Assembly: GCA_038253885.1 (NCBI GenBank)
Contig: JBBSGP010000072.1
Location: 1-11,369 of the forward strand
From: JALZAQ01 sp038253885
GTDB taxonomy: Bacteria > Gemmatimonadota > Gemmatimonadetes > Gemmatimonadales > Gemmatimonadaceae
Direction: 5' to 3'
DNA length: 11,369 nt
Each line of letters starts with the position of its first letter. Position 1 is the first letter of the stretch. This document shows positions 1-6,811 of the stretch, one piece after another. The position numbers were made by a program, and so were the translations under genes. The notes under the pieces are model-generated. The model was not told where the DNA came from and made no database searches. It was given only the letters and a program-made list of their open reading frames with translations.

Positions 1-478
1 ATTCCAGGCCGAACTGGCGGCGGTCCAGTGATCCGCGGGCGCTGAAGCCAGCGCGCTGTCCGCCCCACGGGTCCTTTCCCTGCCCTTCGGCCGTCACGTC
101 GAGCGCGATCTCCTTGGTCACGTCGCGAATCGTGAGGTCACCGATCAACCGGAAGCTGTCCTTCCAGGCCGGCTCGATCCGGCGGCTCACGAATCGGATC
201 GACGCATACTTCTCAGCGTCCAGAAAGTCGGCCGAGCGCAGGTGCGTGTCGCGCTGATCCTGGCTCGTCGTCAGCGAGGACGCCCCGATTGTCACGTCGA
301 CCTTCGAGCGCCTCACATCCGCCGCATCCCCGACGACCGTGCCCGACACGTCGTTGAATCGCCCTTTGACGGTCGTGATCCTCATGTGCTTCGCCGAGAA
401 CTCTACCAACGTGTGCGCTGGATCGATCTGCCAGGTGGTAACGGCCGAGGTCGGCGCGGATGTCTGTGTGGTTGCCAC
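1..478 (-). CDS. YceI-family polyisoprenoid-binding-like protein (3' end cut by window edge)
   Basis: The first 159 codons are visible; usual family length is about 170-190, so little is missing. YceI proteins are lipocalin-like beta-barrels that bind isoprenoid or amphipathic lipids, and many are exported. Family signatures: the opening WQIDPAHT (residues 16-23), VEFSAKHM (25-32), the conserved RDTHLRSADF (76-85), a central GDLTIRDVTKE stretch (113-123) and the closing RRQFGLE (153-159). The chosen start is GTG at 478, with a weak purine-rich CGGAAG upstream; no ATG is available nearby in frame. The N-terminus (MATTQTSAP...) has no hydrophobic signal peptide, so this member looks cytoplasmic unless the start is misplaced. 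It lies 111 nt downstream of the thioredoxin-like gene on the same strand. Family membership is secure; the ligand is unknown. Confidence 0.88.
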   Translation of the reverse strand, partial: MATTQTSAPTSAVTTWQIDPAHTLVEFSAKHMRITTVKGRFNDVSGTVVGDAADVRRSKVDVTIGASSLTTSQDQRDTHLRSADFLDAEKYASIRFVSRRIEPAWKDSFRLIGDLTIRDVTKEIALDVTAEGQGKDPWGGQRAGFSARGSLDRRQFGLE

Positions 479-551
479 GCCGTGCTTCCGAACGAATGAG
501 TGGTGAACGTCGACGCGAGCTCAAGCGACCGCTGGCAACAAAGTTCCGCCG

Positions 552-567
552 GAAGGGTCACCCCTTC
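552..567 (-). terminator. Weak hairpin after the thioredoxin-like gene
   Basis: A perfect 6-bp inverted repeat (GAAGGG, 4-nt loop, CCCTTC) lies about 22 nt past the stop of the minus-strand thioredoxin-like gene. Only a loose T-rich run (ACTTTGTTG) follows some 8 nt later, so it may be a weak terminator or merely a stabilising stem. The rest of the 111-nt gap (479-589) shows nothing else recognisable. Confidence 0.3.
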
Positions 568-589
568 GCAGCGCCCCACCCCTCCGAGC

Positions 590-1219
590 TCACGGGTCCC
601 GCCGTGACTCGACTCCCTCGAGCATTGTCAGGATCTCGTCCACTGTCGTCGCTCCTCGGTCGCGCGCATACCAGGTGCGTACCTCGCGATAGCGCTCCAC
701 CCGGGAAAGCGCGAGTCCTTTGTCGAGGACCCAGCGCTGCACTGGTGCCGGCCGCGATCCCCACCATGCCCGCTCCCTGAAATCCTCGTCCAGGGCCATC
801 ACGACGGGAATGGAGCGCGATCCTCCCGACAGATGGGTGCTCATGAGATCAGGATTTTCGTCGCGCTCGAGCAGCCGCATGCACAAGTTGGGAGCGCTCG
901 CCACCAGCCGAGCGAGCACCGGAAGCGTATTCACCGAGTCACCGCACCAATCCTCGGTGAGCACGAGCAGGTTCCACCGTCCCGAGAGGGTACCGGCTCG
1001 CTCGATCGCGGCGGATGACACTGTCGCTCGGGCGGTGAGCGAATGCCAGAGCGCTCGGTTGATGGTTACCCGCTCGAGAAGGCGCTCGAAGCTCTCGGCC
1101 TGTGCCCACCGATCGCGCAAGGGCAGGGCCGCGTTGGCAGCGCGGCGCTCGAGGCAGGGATCGTCGCAGAAATCCTGGAGCACCAGCGGCTCGTCGCGCG
1201 CGCGCTCATCTGCTGACAT
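590..1219 (-). CDS. Thioredoxin-like protein (Thioredoxin_9 type), monothiol
   Basis: 209 residues. The thioredoxin-fold landmarks are TEDWCGDS (88-95) after the strand NLLVL, and the cis-proline loop SIPVV (136-140, Pro138). The active site has one cysteine (Cys92; WCGDS), not CxxC. This is what I recall of the Thioredoxin_9 group, which suggests a thiol-binding, monothiol or adaptor role instead of classical dithiol reduction. Two extra cysteines sit near the N-terminus (Cys18 and Cys22, in FCDDPCLE). ATG 1219 is chosen because AAGG lies 7 nt upstream; the longer reading back to 1441 would run antisense deep into the PAP2 gene. It is divergent from PAP2 and upstream of the YceI gene. Its substrate or partner cannot be read from the sequence. 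Confidence 0.85.
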   Translation of the reverse strand: MSADERARDEPLVLQDFCDDPCLERRAANAALPLRDRWAQAESFERLLERVTINRALWHSLTARATVSSAAIERAGTLSGRWNLLVLTEDWCGDSVNTLPVLARLVASAPNLCMRLLERDENPDLMSTHLSGGSRSIPVVMALDEDFRERAWWGSRPAPVQRWVLDKGLALSRVERYREVRTWYARDRGATTVDEILTMLEGVESRRDP

Positions 1220-1276
1220 GGCGATGCCTTGGATCGAAGTGGGATCGGCGGTACGGAAGGTGCCCTTGGCCGCGCC

Positions 1277-1948
1277 GTGAGTCCCGTGAGGAAGCGCGCG
1301 CCCCGCGCTAAGCAACATCTCCGCTCCGCCCGGCGCGAGCAAGCGCTGTGGGCGATAGCGGCTGGTTGCGCCGCGTCGTTGGCGGCGTTGGGAGCACTCA
1401 TAGCCAGGGGCTCGCTCGACCATCTCGATCGGTCGGTCCATCGGCGAGTGAAGCGCGCCCGAACCGATCGACTGGAGTGGGCTGCCCGCATCGGGTCAGG
1501 CGGAGGGGAAACCGCAGTGCATGTGGGCGCCGCGATGCTGGCGGCGATCGGAGTCAGAGGCCGACGCGGTGCAGGCCCTGCCCTCTCGCTGCTCGGTGCT
1601 TCCGCCGGCGGCGTCGCGCTCCATCAGGGATGGAAGTTGGTCCAGCGACGTCGTCGTCCGCCCGAGGTGTGGCTCAGAGGCAAACGGGAGCAGGCATTCC
1701 CCAGCGGCCATACGACGACCGCCACAGCGGTGAGCACGGCGGTCGCCTACGCGATGCTGCGGGAGCAGCTGTCGTCTGCCGGGCTGGTCGTACCCGTCGC
1801 CGTGACTCTCCCGACTCTTGTGGGAATGAGCCGGGTTATTCTCGGCGAGCACTGGGCCAGCGACGTCATCGGCGGATGGATCGCCGGGATCGGCGTCGGC
1901 TCCGCCAGCGCCGCGTGGTACGAGCGCGGCGCTAGATCGAAGACGTGA
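1277..1948 (+). CDS. PAP2-superfamily membrane phosphatase
   Basis: About 223 residues from GTG 1277. All three parts of the PAP2/acid-phosphatase motif are intact: KX6RP (Lys120 to Arg127-Pro128), PSGH (142-145) and SRX5HX3D (Ser185-Arg186, His192, Asp196). Hydrophobic stretches flank the motifs, so it is an integral membrane enzyme with its active site probably at the outer face. Relatives dephosphorylate undecaprenyl diphosphate, phosphatidic acid or phosphatidylglycerol phosphate; the sequence does not choose between them. The start is uncertain: TTG 1229 and GTG 1286 are also in frame, and none has a clear ribosome-binding site. Its 3' end overlaps the converging ROK kinase gene by 17 bp, with no room for a terminator. 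A link to the downstream glycolipid operon is only a guess. Confidence 0.9.
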   Translation: MSPVRKRAPRAKQHLRSARREQALWAIAAGCAASLAALGALIARGSLDHLDRSVHRRVKRARTDRLEWAARIGSGGGETAVHVGAAMLAAIGVRGRRGAGPALSLLGASAGGVALHQGWKLVQRRRRPPEVWLRGKREQAFPSGHTTTATAVSTAVAYAMLREQLSSAGLVVPVAVTLPTLVGMSRVILGEHWASDVIGGWIAGIGVGSASAAWYERGARSKT

Positions 1949-2918
1949 GAAGCGAGCGAGCCATCGTGGCCGCTCCCAGCGCTGGGGCCTCGTTGGCGAG
2001 CGCGGCGGGAAGCACGGTCAGAGAATTCAGGGCCGGTGGAAGCGCGCGATCGCGTATCTCCCGTTCCGTCATCGGCACGAGCTCGGGCAATCCATCGATC
2101 ACACCACCTCCGAGCACGAGGAGGGCTGGGTTGAAGGCGTTGACCAACCCCACCGCTGCCGCGCCCAGATACGCCGCCGTCTCCTCGACCAACCGAATGC
2201 CGAGCGGGTCAGCGGCGCGGAAAGCCTGACCGACCTGGGCTCCGGTTATCCTCTCGACGCTGCCAGCAGTGAGATGGAGCAGACAGGAGCCAGCGACCGG
2301 ATCGGCACGTGCTGCTTCCCGCGCCCGTTCCCCGATCGCCCAGCCGCCGACGTACGCTTCGAGACAGCCGCGGTTCCGGCAATGACACTGCCGTCCCCCG
2401 GCGACCAGAGTCATGTGTCCCAGCTCCCCAGCGGAGTTGCTCGCACCCGTCAACATCCGACCGCCCGAAACGACGCTTCCACCCACCCCCGTGCCGATGT
2501 AGAGAACCACGACGTCATCAGCGCCTTGCCCCGCTCCGTTCGTCCATTCGGCCCAACCCGCGGCACGCACGTCGTTGAGCACCACGACGGGAAGTCCGAG
2601 CGCGAGCGCGAGCTCCGCCCGCAGCGGCACATCGGTCCATCCGAGGTTGGGTGCACCCAGCACGACACCGTCGTTATCCACCTGACCGGCGACCGCCACC
2701 CCCACCGCTCCCATCGTCCCCGGTATGTCCGGGAAACGCCCTCGCACCGCTCCGACAATGGCGGCGATCACGCGTTGCGGACCATGTCCGGCCTCGGTGG
2801 AAAGACGATACCGCCGGAGTAGCGTCCCGGCCCCATCCACGAGGGCGATCTCGATCTTGGTGCCGCCGACGTCTATTCCGAGAGTCGGTCGCGCGGCGAC
2901 CGGGGGGGGGATGGCCAT
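1932..2918 (-). CDS. ROK-family sugar kinase (glucokinase-like)
   Basis: 328 residues, normal for a ROK kinase, without the N-terminal helix-turn-helix of ROK repressors, so it is an enzyme and not a regulator. Landmarks: phosphate-binding LGIDVGGTK (13-21), catalytic Asp116 in VVLNDVRAAG, second ATP motif YIGTGVGGS (140-148), sugar-binding ELGH (Glu165 to His168), zinc cluster CHCRNRGCLE (Cys178, Cys180, Cys185, with His168) and adenosine-motif LVLGGGV (267-273). In most ROK proteins a Gly follows the second zinc Cys; here it is Arg181. It likely phosphorylates glucose, N-acetylglucosamine or N-acetylmannosamine with ATP in the cytoplasm. ATG 2918 has no Shine-Dalgarno and follows by 4 nt the stop of a small ORF, which suggests translational coupling. 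Confidence 0.92.
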   Translation of the reverse strand: MAIPPPVAARPTLGIDVGGTKIEIALVDGAGTLLRRYRLSTEAGHGPQRVIAAIVGAVRGRFPDIPGTMGAVGVAVAGQVDNDGVVLGAPNLGWTDVPLRAELALALGLPVVVLNDVRAAGWAEWTNGAGQGADDVVVLYIGTGVGGSVVSGGRMLTGASNSAGELGHMTLVAGGRQCHCRNRGCLEAYVGGWAIGERAREAARADPVAGSCLLHLTAGSVERITGAQVGQAFRAADPLGIRLVEETAAYLGAAAVGLVNAFNPALLVLGGGVIDGLPELVPMTEREIRDRALPPALNSLTVLPAALANEAPALGAATMARSLLTSSI

Positions 2919-2922
2919 TCCG

Positions 2923-3096
2923 TCAGGAGGGATCGAGCCGCGATGAGAGCAGCGCGCGGCCGGTGGCGATGCCGGCTAACGTGCCGATGGCCGAAGGCAC
3001 CACGCTCACGACAACACGATCGATGCTCACGGCGGGCGAACGTAGCGCCCGGGCGAGGCGCTCGTCAATGCGCGGCGGCCCACCGCGCATTATCAT
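2923..3096 (-). CDS. Possible small leader protein (57 aa) upstream of the ROK kinase
   Basis: Not a recognised family. Reasons to think it is real: ATG 3096 has a strong ribosome-binding site (GGAGGA, 7-nt spacer); by my count about 45 of 57 codons end in G or C, as in neighbouring genes; and its TGA is followed after 4 nt by the kinase ATG, which lacks its own ribosome-binding site. The product is arginine-rich at the N-terminus (MIMRGGPPRIDER...) with one hydrophobic stretch around residues 28-50 that could just span a membrane. It may be a small membrane protein, or may matter mainly as a coupling leader for the kinase. A GTG at 3111 would add five residues. The alternative is plain leader sequence that happens to be open. 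Confidence 0.45.
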   Translation of the reverse strand: MIMRGGPPRIDERLARALRSPAVSIDRVVVSVVPSAIGTLAGIATGRALLSSRLDPS

Positions 3097-3103
3097 TGCG
3101 GCG

Positions 3104-3134
3104 TCCTCCACCCTCCCCTCCTTCCCACCCGCCC
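3104..3134. other. Polypyrimidine tract between divergent starts
   Basis: The plus strand is pyrimidine at 28 of 31 positions just before the amidohydrolase ATG (3135). On the minus strand the same bases supply the GGAGGA ribosome-binding site of the small ORF. The amidohydrolase therefore has no Shine-Dalgarno. The divergent start codons are only 38 nt apart, so promoters for the two directions must overlap the opposing 5' coding regions. A TATCAT (3091-3095 region) resembles a -10 element but I found no matching -35. Confidence 0.4.
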
Positions 3135-4718
3135 ATGTCCCGGTTCGCTGTGCTCATCACAGCCGTAACTCTGACCCACTCGCGTGCCGCGCCGGCCCAG
3201 AGCCGGCCTGTGGACGTGCTCATTCGCGGTGGGACGGTGGTGGACGGCAGCGGCGGGCCACTTCGCGTGACGGACGTGGGAATCCGCGGACAACGGATCG
3301 TGTTCATCGGCGACGCGGCGTCCTCCCGCATCGTCGCCGTCAAGACCATCAACGCCCGTGGATTGTTCGTGGCGCCGGGCTTCATCGACCCGCACACCCA
3401 CACCTTCGATGATCTCGGCAGTCCGGTGAGGCGAGCCAACGTGCCCTTCCTCATGCAGGGCGTCACCACGGTCATCACGGGCAACGACGGCGGTGGCCCG
3501 ATCGAGACCGCGAAGGCGCTCGACCTGTGGCGCAAGCAGGGAATCGGCACGAATGCGGCGCTCCTTGTGGGTCAGGGCACCGTGAGGCGCCGAGTGCTCG
3601 GAATGTCCGATGCCAAGCCGACCGCGGCGCAGCTTGACTCCATGCGCACGCTGGTGGCGAACGCCATGCGTGAGGGAGCGCTCGGCATGTCCACCGGGTT
3701 GTACTACGCTCCCGGCAGCTATGCCAGCACCGAGGAGGTGATCGAGCTGGCCAAAGTGGCCGCGTCCGCCGGGGGGATCTACGACAGCCATCTTCGCGAC
3801 GAGAGTTCGTACACGGTCGGGCTGATCGGAGCGGTCACCGAAGCGCTTCGGATCGGCCGCGAGGCGAGGATCCCGATTCACATCTCGCACATCAAGGCAC
3901 TGGGCACAGATGTATGGGGAAAGAGCACCGAGGTGATCGCCCTCATCCAGGATGCGCGCAAGGAGGGGATCGACGTCACCGCCGACCAGTACCCCTACAC
4001 CGCGTCGGGGAGCAGCGTCGGCGCTTCCCTGCTCCCACGCTGGGCCGAAGTCGGCGGTCGTGATTCGCTGCGGGCGCGCATCGACGATCCGGCAGTGCAC
4101 ACGAAGCTGGCAGCAGCCATGCGAGAAAATCTACGGCGGCGGGGCGGAGCAGAGGCTCTGTTGATCACCTCGACGCGTGACACCACCATCCTCGGAAAGA
4201 CTCTTGCCGCGGTTGCGGTCACGCGGCAGGTGGATCCGGTGGAGGCCGCGATGTCCATCATCCACGAGGGCGATGCCGGCGTCGCGTCGTTCAACATGAA
4301 AGACTCGGACATCGACGCGTTCATGATCCAGGATTTCGTTTCCACTGGATCGGATGGCTCCGAAGGCCACCCCAGGAAATACGGAACCTTTCCGAAGAAG
4401 CTCCACGAGTACGTTTTCACGCGAAAGCTGATCACGCTGCCCTTCGCCATCCGTGCCAGTGGTGCGCGCACGGCGGAGGCTTTTCACATCCCGCAGCGGG
4501 GGCAGCTCAAAGAGGGATGGTTCGCCGACGTCGTCGTCTTCGACGCGAAGCAGCTGGTGGACCGCGCGACGTACCGCGAGCCGGAGTTGCTCGCCTCCGG
4601 AATGCGCTACGTCTTCGTTAATGGCACGGCAGCGGTGGTTGCAGGCACCTACTCGGGTGCCCTGGCCGGGATCCCGCTCAGTCGTCCCGGGAGTGCCGGG
4701 GCGACTCCCCCGAAGTAG
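3135..4718 (+). CDS. Exported amidohydrolase, N-acyl-D-amino-acid deacylase (D-aminoacylase) type
   Basis: 527 residues. A short N-terminal hydrophobic segment with an AxA-like cleavage site (APA-Q, about residue 21) suggests export. The amidohydrolase pattern follows: beta-sandwich start DVLIRGGTVVDG (27-38), metal HxH (His87, His89 in DPHTHT), ligand His219 in YDSHLRDE, His252 in HISHIKA, catalytic Asp407 in STGSDG, and HPRKYGTFP (412-420), characteristic of D-aminoacylases. The loop that normally carries the bridging Cys (GVTTVxxGNCG) reads TGNDGG, with Asp118 in place of Cys, so metal content or substrate may differ. Likely role: hydrolysing N-acyl-D-amino acids or related amides or dipeptides from peptidoglycan or other cells. 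ATG 3135 is preferred to ATG 2943, because the added 64 residues have rare codons and displace the signal peptide. Confidence 0.88.
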   Translation: MSRFAVLITAVTLTHSRAAPAQSRPVDVLIRGGTVVDGSGGPLRVTDVGIRGQRIVFIGDAASSRIVAVKTINARGLFVAPGFIDPHTHTFDDLGSPVRRANVPFLMQGVTTVITGNDGGGPIETAKALDLWRKQGIGTNAALLVGQGTVRRRVLGMSDAKPTAAQLDSMRTLVANAMREGALGMSTGLYYAPGSYASTEEVIELAKVAASAGGIYDSHLRDESSYTVGLIGAVTEALRIGREARIPIHISHIKALGTDVWGKSTEVIALIQDARKEGIDVTADQYPYTASGSSVGASLLPRWAEVGGRDSLRARIDDPAVHTKLAAAMRENLRRRGGAEALLITSTRDTTILGKTLAAVAVTRQVDPVEAAMSIIHEGDAGVASFNMKDSDIDAFMIQDFVSTGSDGSEGHPRKYGTFPKKLHEYVFTRKLITLPFAIRASGARTAEAFHIPQRGQLKEGWFADVVVFDAKQLVDRATYREPELLASGMRYVFVNGTAAVVAGTYSGALAGIPLSRPGSAGATPPK

Positions 4719-4721
4719 ACA

Positions 4722-4737
4722 CTGGCCACCGGGCCAG
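4722..4737 (+). terminator. Stem-loop just after the amidohydrolase stop
   Basis: A perfect 6-bp stem (CTGGCC, loop ACCG, GGCCAG) begins 4 nt past the stop codon. No T-run follows, so it is a poor intrinsic terminator by itself; it may protect the 3' end or act with Rho. Confidence 0.35.
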
Positions 4738-4807
4738 AGAAATCGCGCCAGGGGGCTCGACTTGCCGCCTCTGTCCCCCCTAAATTGGGGCGTGCTCGTG
4801 AGCCAGG

Positions 4808-4829
4808 GTTCAGGTAACGTTCAGGTCAC
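4808..4829 (+). promoter_or_regulatory. Tandem 11-bp direct repeat, candidate OmpR/PhoB-type regulator site
   Basis: GTTCAGGTAAC is followed immediately by GTTCAGGTCAC; 10 of 11 positions match. Two units in helical phase, each beginning GTTCA, have the layout of PHO boxes: PhoB uses 7-bp repeats every 11 bp, and Streptomyces PhoP uses 11-nt units starting G(G/T)TCA. The site is about 80 nt before the TTG start of the glycosyltransferase, a plausible position for controlling the three-gene operon. A weak TAC-rich -10 candidate lies near 4834-4839. The rest of the 189-nt gap (4719-4907) has only a short CCCC/GGGG repeat around TAAATT. Regulator identity is inference. Confidence 0.45.
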
Positions 4830-4907
4830 CGAGTACCTCTTCGCGCTTCCGCTTCATTCGCTCGCCACGACGCCGGTCGCTCTGACCGTCGCTTTTCCCG
4901 GCCGAAT

Positions 4908-6104
4908 TTGACAGCTCCTACGCTCCGCGGAAGCGCGCCGCGCATCACGACGCCCTCGCTCACCCCCCCCGAGGGCCGGCCCGCGTACCGGCAGTTGCGC
5001 ATCGCGCTCGTCACCGAGCACTACTATCCGCACCTGGGTGGCATCTGCGAGCACGTGCACTTCTTCGCCCGTGAGGCGCGGAAGCGCGGTCACCATGTCG
5101 ATATCATCACGGCCAACATGGTGGACCAGACGCCGGAACCGCACGTCATCCGCATCGGGCGCAGCCAGCCGGTGTATGCCAACGGCTCGATGGCCCGGAT
5201 CTCCGTCGGTCTGGGTCTTCGCGGGGAGCTGAGAAAGGTTTTCCGTCGCGGCCGCTACGACATCGTGCACTGCCATCCACCTCTCGTTCCGGTGCTCCCG
5301 ATGCTCGCCATCGAGGAGGCTGATTGCCCGGTCGTCGGCACCTTCCATACGTACTTCGATAGCTCGGTTGGCTATCGAGTCTTTCGCCGCTTCTGGCAGA
5401 ACAAGCTGGATAAGCTGGGGGCGGCGATTGCCGTCTCACCGTCGGCGGTGCATGCCTGCGAGCGCTACTTCGACGCGGACTGGACGGTGATCCCGAACGG
5501 GATCGACGTGACATCCTTCAATCCCCACGCGCCGCGTCCACCGGCCATTCGCACCGACGTGCCGGCCATCCTCTTCCTGGGGCGCTTCGATCCGCGCAAT
5601 GGCCTGGCGACGCTCATGGATGCCTTCCGCCGCGTCAGGGGAAAGGGTCGCGACGCTCAGCTGGTGGTGGTGGGCGACGGACCGCTCCGCGCACACTATC
5701 TGAGCCTCGCCGATGGCGACCCGGACATCACTTTTGTGGGTGCGGTGCTCAAGGAGCGACCCAGCTACTACGCGCACAGCGCCATCTACGCCTGTCCGAC
5801 CACCAAGGCCTCGTTCGGCATCACGCTGCTCGAGGCGATGGCGTGCGCGACGCCGATCGTGTGTTCCGACATCTGTGGCTTCCGCGACGTCGTGAAGCAC
5901 GGACGGGAGGCACTCATGACACCCTGCGGCGACGCCGATGCTCTGGCGGATTCACTGGTGATGCTGCTCGACGATGATGACCTGCGAGAGCGGCTCGGCA
6001 ATACCGGCCGGGAGCGCGCGATGGGCTACAGCTGGCCGCACGTGACCGATGCGGTGCTGGACGTGTACGCCAAGGTTCTCGGGCTCGCCACCGTCACGGC
6101 ATGA
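4908..6104 (+). CDS. GT4-family glycosyltransferase, PimA-like (GT-B fold)
   Basis: 398 residues from TTG 4908, the only upstream start; TTG 4995 is the alternative and would remove a Pro/Thr-rich tail. Rossmann start RIALVTEHYYPHLGG (31-45) with the GG loop, donor-side IPNGID (195-200), GRFDPRNG (225-232) and the C-terminal ASFGITLLEAMACATPIV (301-318). The order and wording resemble PimA (phosphatidylinositol mannosyltransferase) and related lipid glycosyltransferases: a retaining enzyme moving a sugar from a nucleotide-sugar to a membrane-lipid acceptor at the cytoplasmic face. The EX7E motif keeps only its second acid (Glu309); the first is Ala301. No Shine-Dalgarno is visible. It overlaps the deacetylase start (ATGA), so the two are translationally coupled. 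Sugar and acceptor are not readable from the sequence; the deacetylase suggests an N-acetylated sugar. Confidence 0.9.
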   Translation: MTAPTLRGSAPRITTPSLTPPEGRPAYRQLRIALVTEHYYPHLGGICEHVHFFAREARKRGHHVDIITANMVDQTPEPHVIRIGRSQPVYANGSMARISVGLGLRGELRKVFRRGRYDIVHCHPPLVPVLPMLAIEEADCPVVGTFHTYFDSSVGYRVFRRFWQNKLDKLGAAIAVSPSAVHACERYFDADWTVIPNGIDVTSFNPHAPRPPAIRTDVPAILFLGRFDPRNGLATLMDAFRRVRGKGRDAQLVVVGDGPLRAHYLSLADGDPDITFVGAVLKERPSYYAHSAIYACPTTKASFGITLLEAMACATPIVCSDICGFRDVVKHGREALMTPCGDADALADSLVMLLDDDDLRERLGNTGRERAMGYSWPHVTDAVLDVYAKVLGLATVTA

Positions 6105-6811
6105 GCTCTGCCCCGTCGCTCGGCGGCGCGCTCGCCGCCGGGTGTGCGCTGGCTGCCGGTCTTTCCCTTCATGGGGCCCTTCACCGTAACAGCCCCGTCT
6201 TTGGCCGCGTCATCTCCCGCCTGCCCGGCGGCGCGCGAACCGTCGCGCTGACCTTCGATGACGGCCCGAATCCAGACGCCACGCCACGGATCCTTGATGT
6301 GCTCGCACACGAAGGGGCGCCGGCCACTTTCTTCATCCTCGGACGGCACGCCGAACGCTGGCCAGGGCTTGTGAAACGCGCTGGGGACGAAGGGCACTGC
6401 CTGGCGAATCACGGCTATCACCACCGCAAGCTCCATCTCAGGTCGCCAAGCTACGTGCGCCGCGACCTCGAACTCGGGACGAGCGCGATCGTGCGGGCAT
6501 CCGGCCGCGAGCCGGGGCTGTTTCGCGCGCCCCATGGCTTTCGCAGTCCGTGGGTGAGCGCCATCGCCCACTCCCTCGGCCAGCGCGTCGTCGGATGGTC
6601 GTTGGGAGTGTGGGACAGCGCGCGACCGGGGGTCGATGCGATAGTGGAGCGCACGCTCGCCGGCGTGCGCCCGGGATCGATCGTGCTGCTCCACGATGGC
6701 GATGGTTACGATCCGGATGGTGACCGGCTCCAGACGGCGGACGCGCTGCCCGGGATCATTCAGGGACTGAGGCGAGCCGGGTATACCCTGTTGGCGCTTC
6801 CCGCGGCATGA
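6101..6811 (+). CDS. Polysaccharide deacetylase (NodB/CE4), membrane-anchored
   Basis: 236 residues, essentially a lone NodB domain behind an N-terminal hydrophobic segment (residues 7-26) that should anchor or export it. Five CE4 motifs are visible: TFDDGP (51-56; base Asp53, metal Asp54), metal histidines His104 and His108 in NHGYHH, FRAPHG (141-146), VVGWSLGVWD (163-172) and LLHDG (196-200; His198). It should remove N-acetyl groups from an amino sugar using a divalent metal. The N-terminal segment includes LAAGC (Cys15), a marginal lipobox without basic residues before it. ATG 6101 overlaps the glycosyltransferase stop by 4 nt, and its own stop overlaps the next ATG in the same way. Paired with a PimA-like enzyme, the likely substrate is that enzyme's product, not chitin or peptidoglycan. 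Confidence 0.92.
   Translation: MSSAPSLGGALAAGCALAAGLSLHGALHRNSPVFGRVISRLPGGARTVALTFDDGPNPDATPRILDVLAHEGAPATFFILGRHAERWPGLVKRAGDEGHCLANHGYHHRKLHLRSPSYVRRDLELGTSAIVRASGREPGLFRAPHGFRSPWVSAIAHSLGQRVVGWSLGVWDSARPGVDAIVERTLAGVRPGSIVLLHDGDGYDPDGDRLQTADALPGIIQGLRRAGYTLLALPAA

Noticed and set aside
1220..1441. Long N-terminal extension of the thioredoxin-like gene to 1441
   Set aside because: It would lie antisense to the PAP2 coding region, and ATG 1219 has a good ribosome-binding site.
2943..3134. 64-residue N-terminal extension of the amidohydrolase from ATG 2943, preceded by AGGAGG
   Set aside because: The extension is arginine-rich with many codons rare in this window (AGA, CGA, CTA, TCA), the AGGAGG is 12 nt from the ATG, and it would bury the signal peptide that starts at 3135. 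The opposite strand is the better reading.
3093..4100. 335-residue minus-strand open frame opposite the amidohydrolase
   Set aside because: No recognisable domain; long antisense frames are expected in GC-rich coding DNA. The same applies to 7864-8715 opposite the chemoreceptor and 720-1280 opposite the thioredoxin-like gene.
4777..4790. CCCC-TAAATT-GGGG inverted repeat as terminator or operator
   Set aside because: Only a 4-bp stem with no U-run; too weak to call in GC-rich DNA.
4908..4913. Perfect TTGACA as a -35 promoter element
   Set aside because: No -10-like hexamer about 17 nt downstream (the sequence there is GC-rich), and it falls at the glycosyltransferase TTG start, so it is probably chance.
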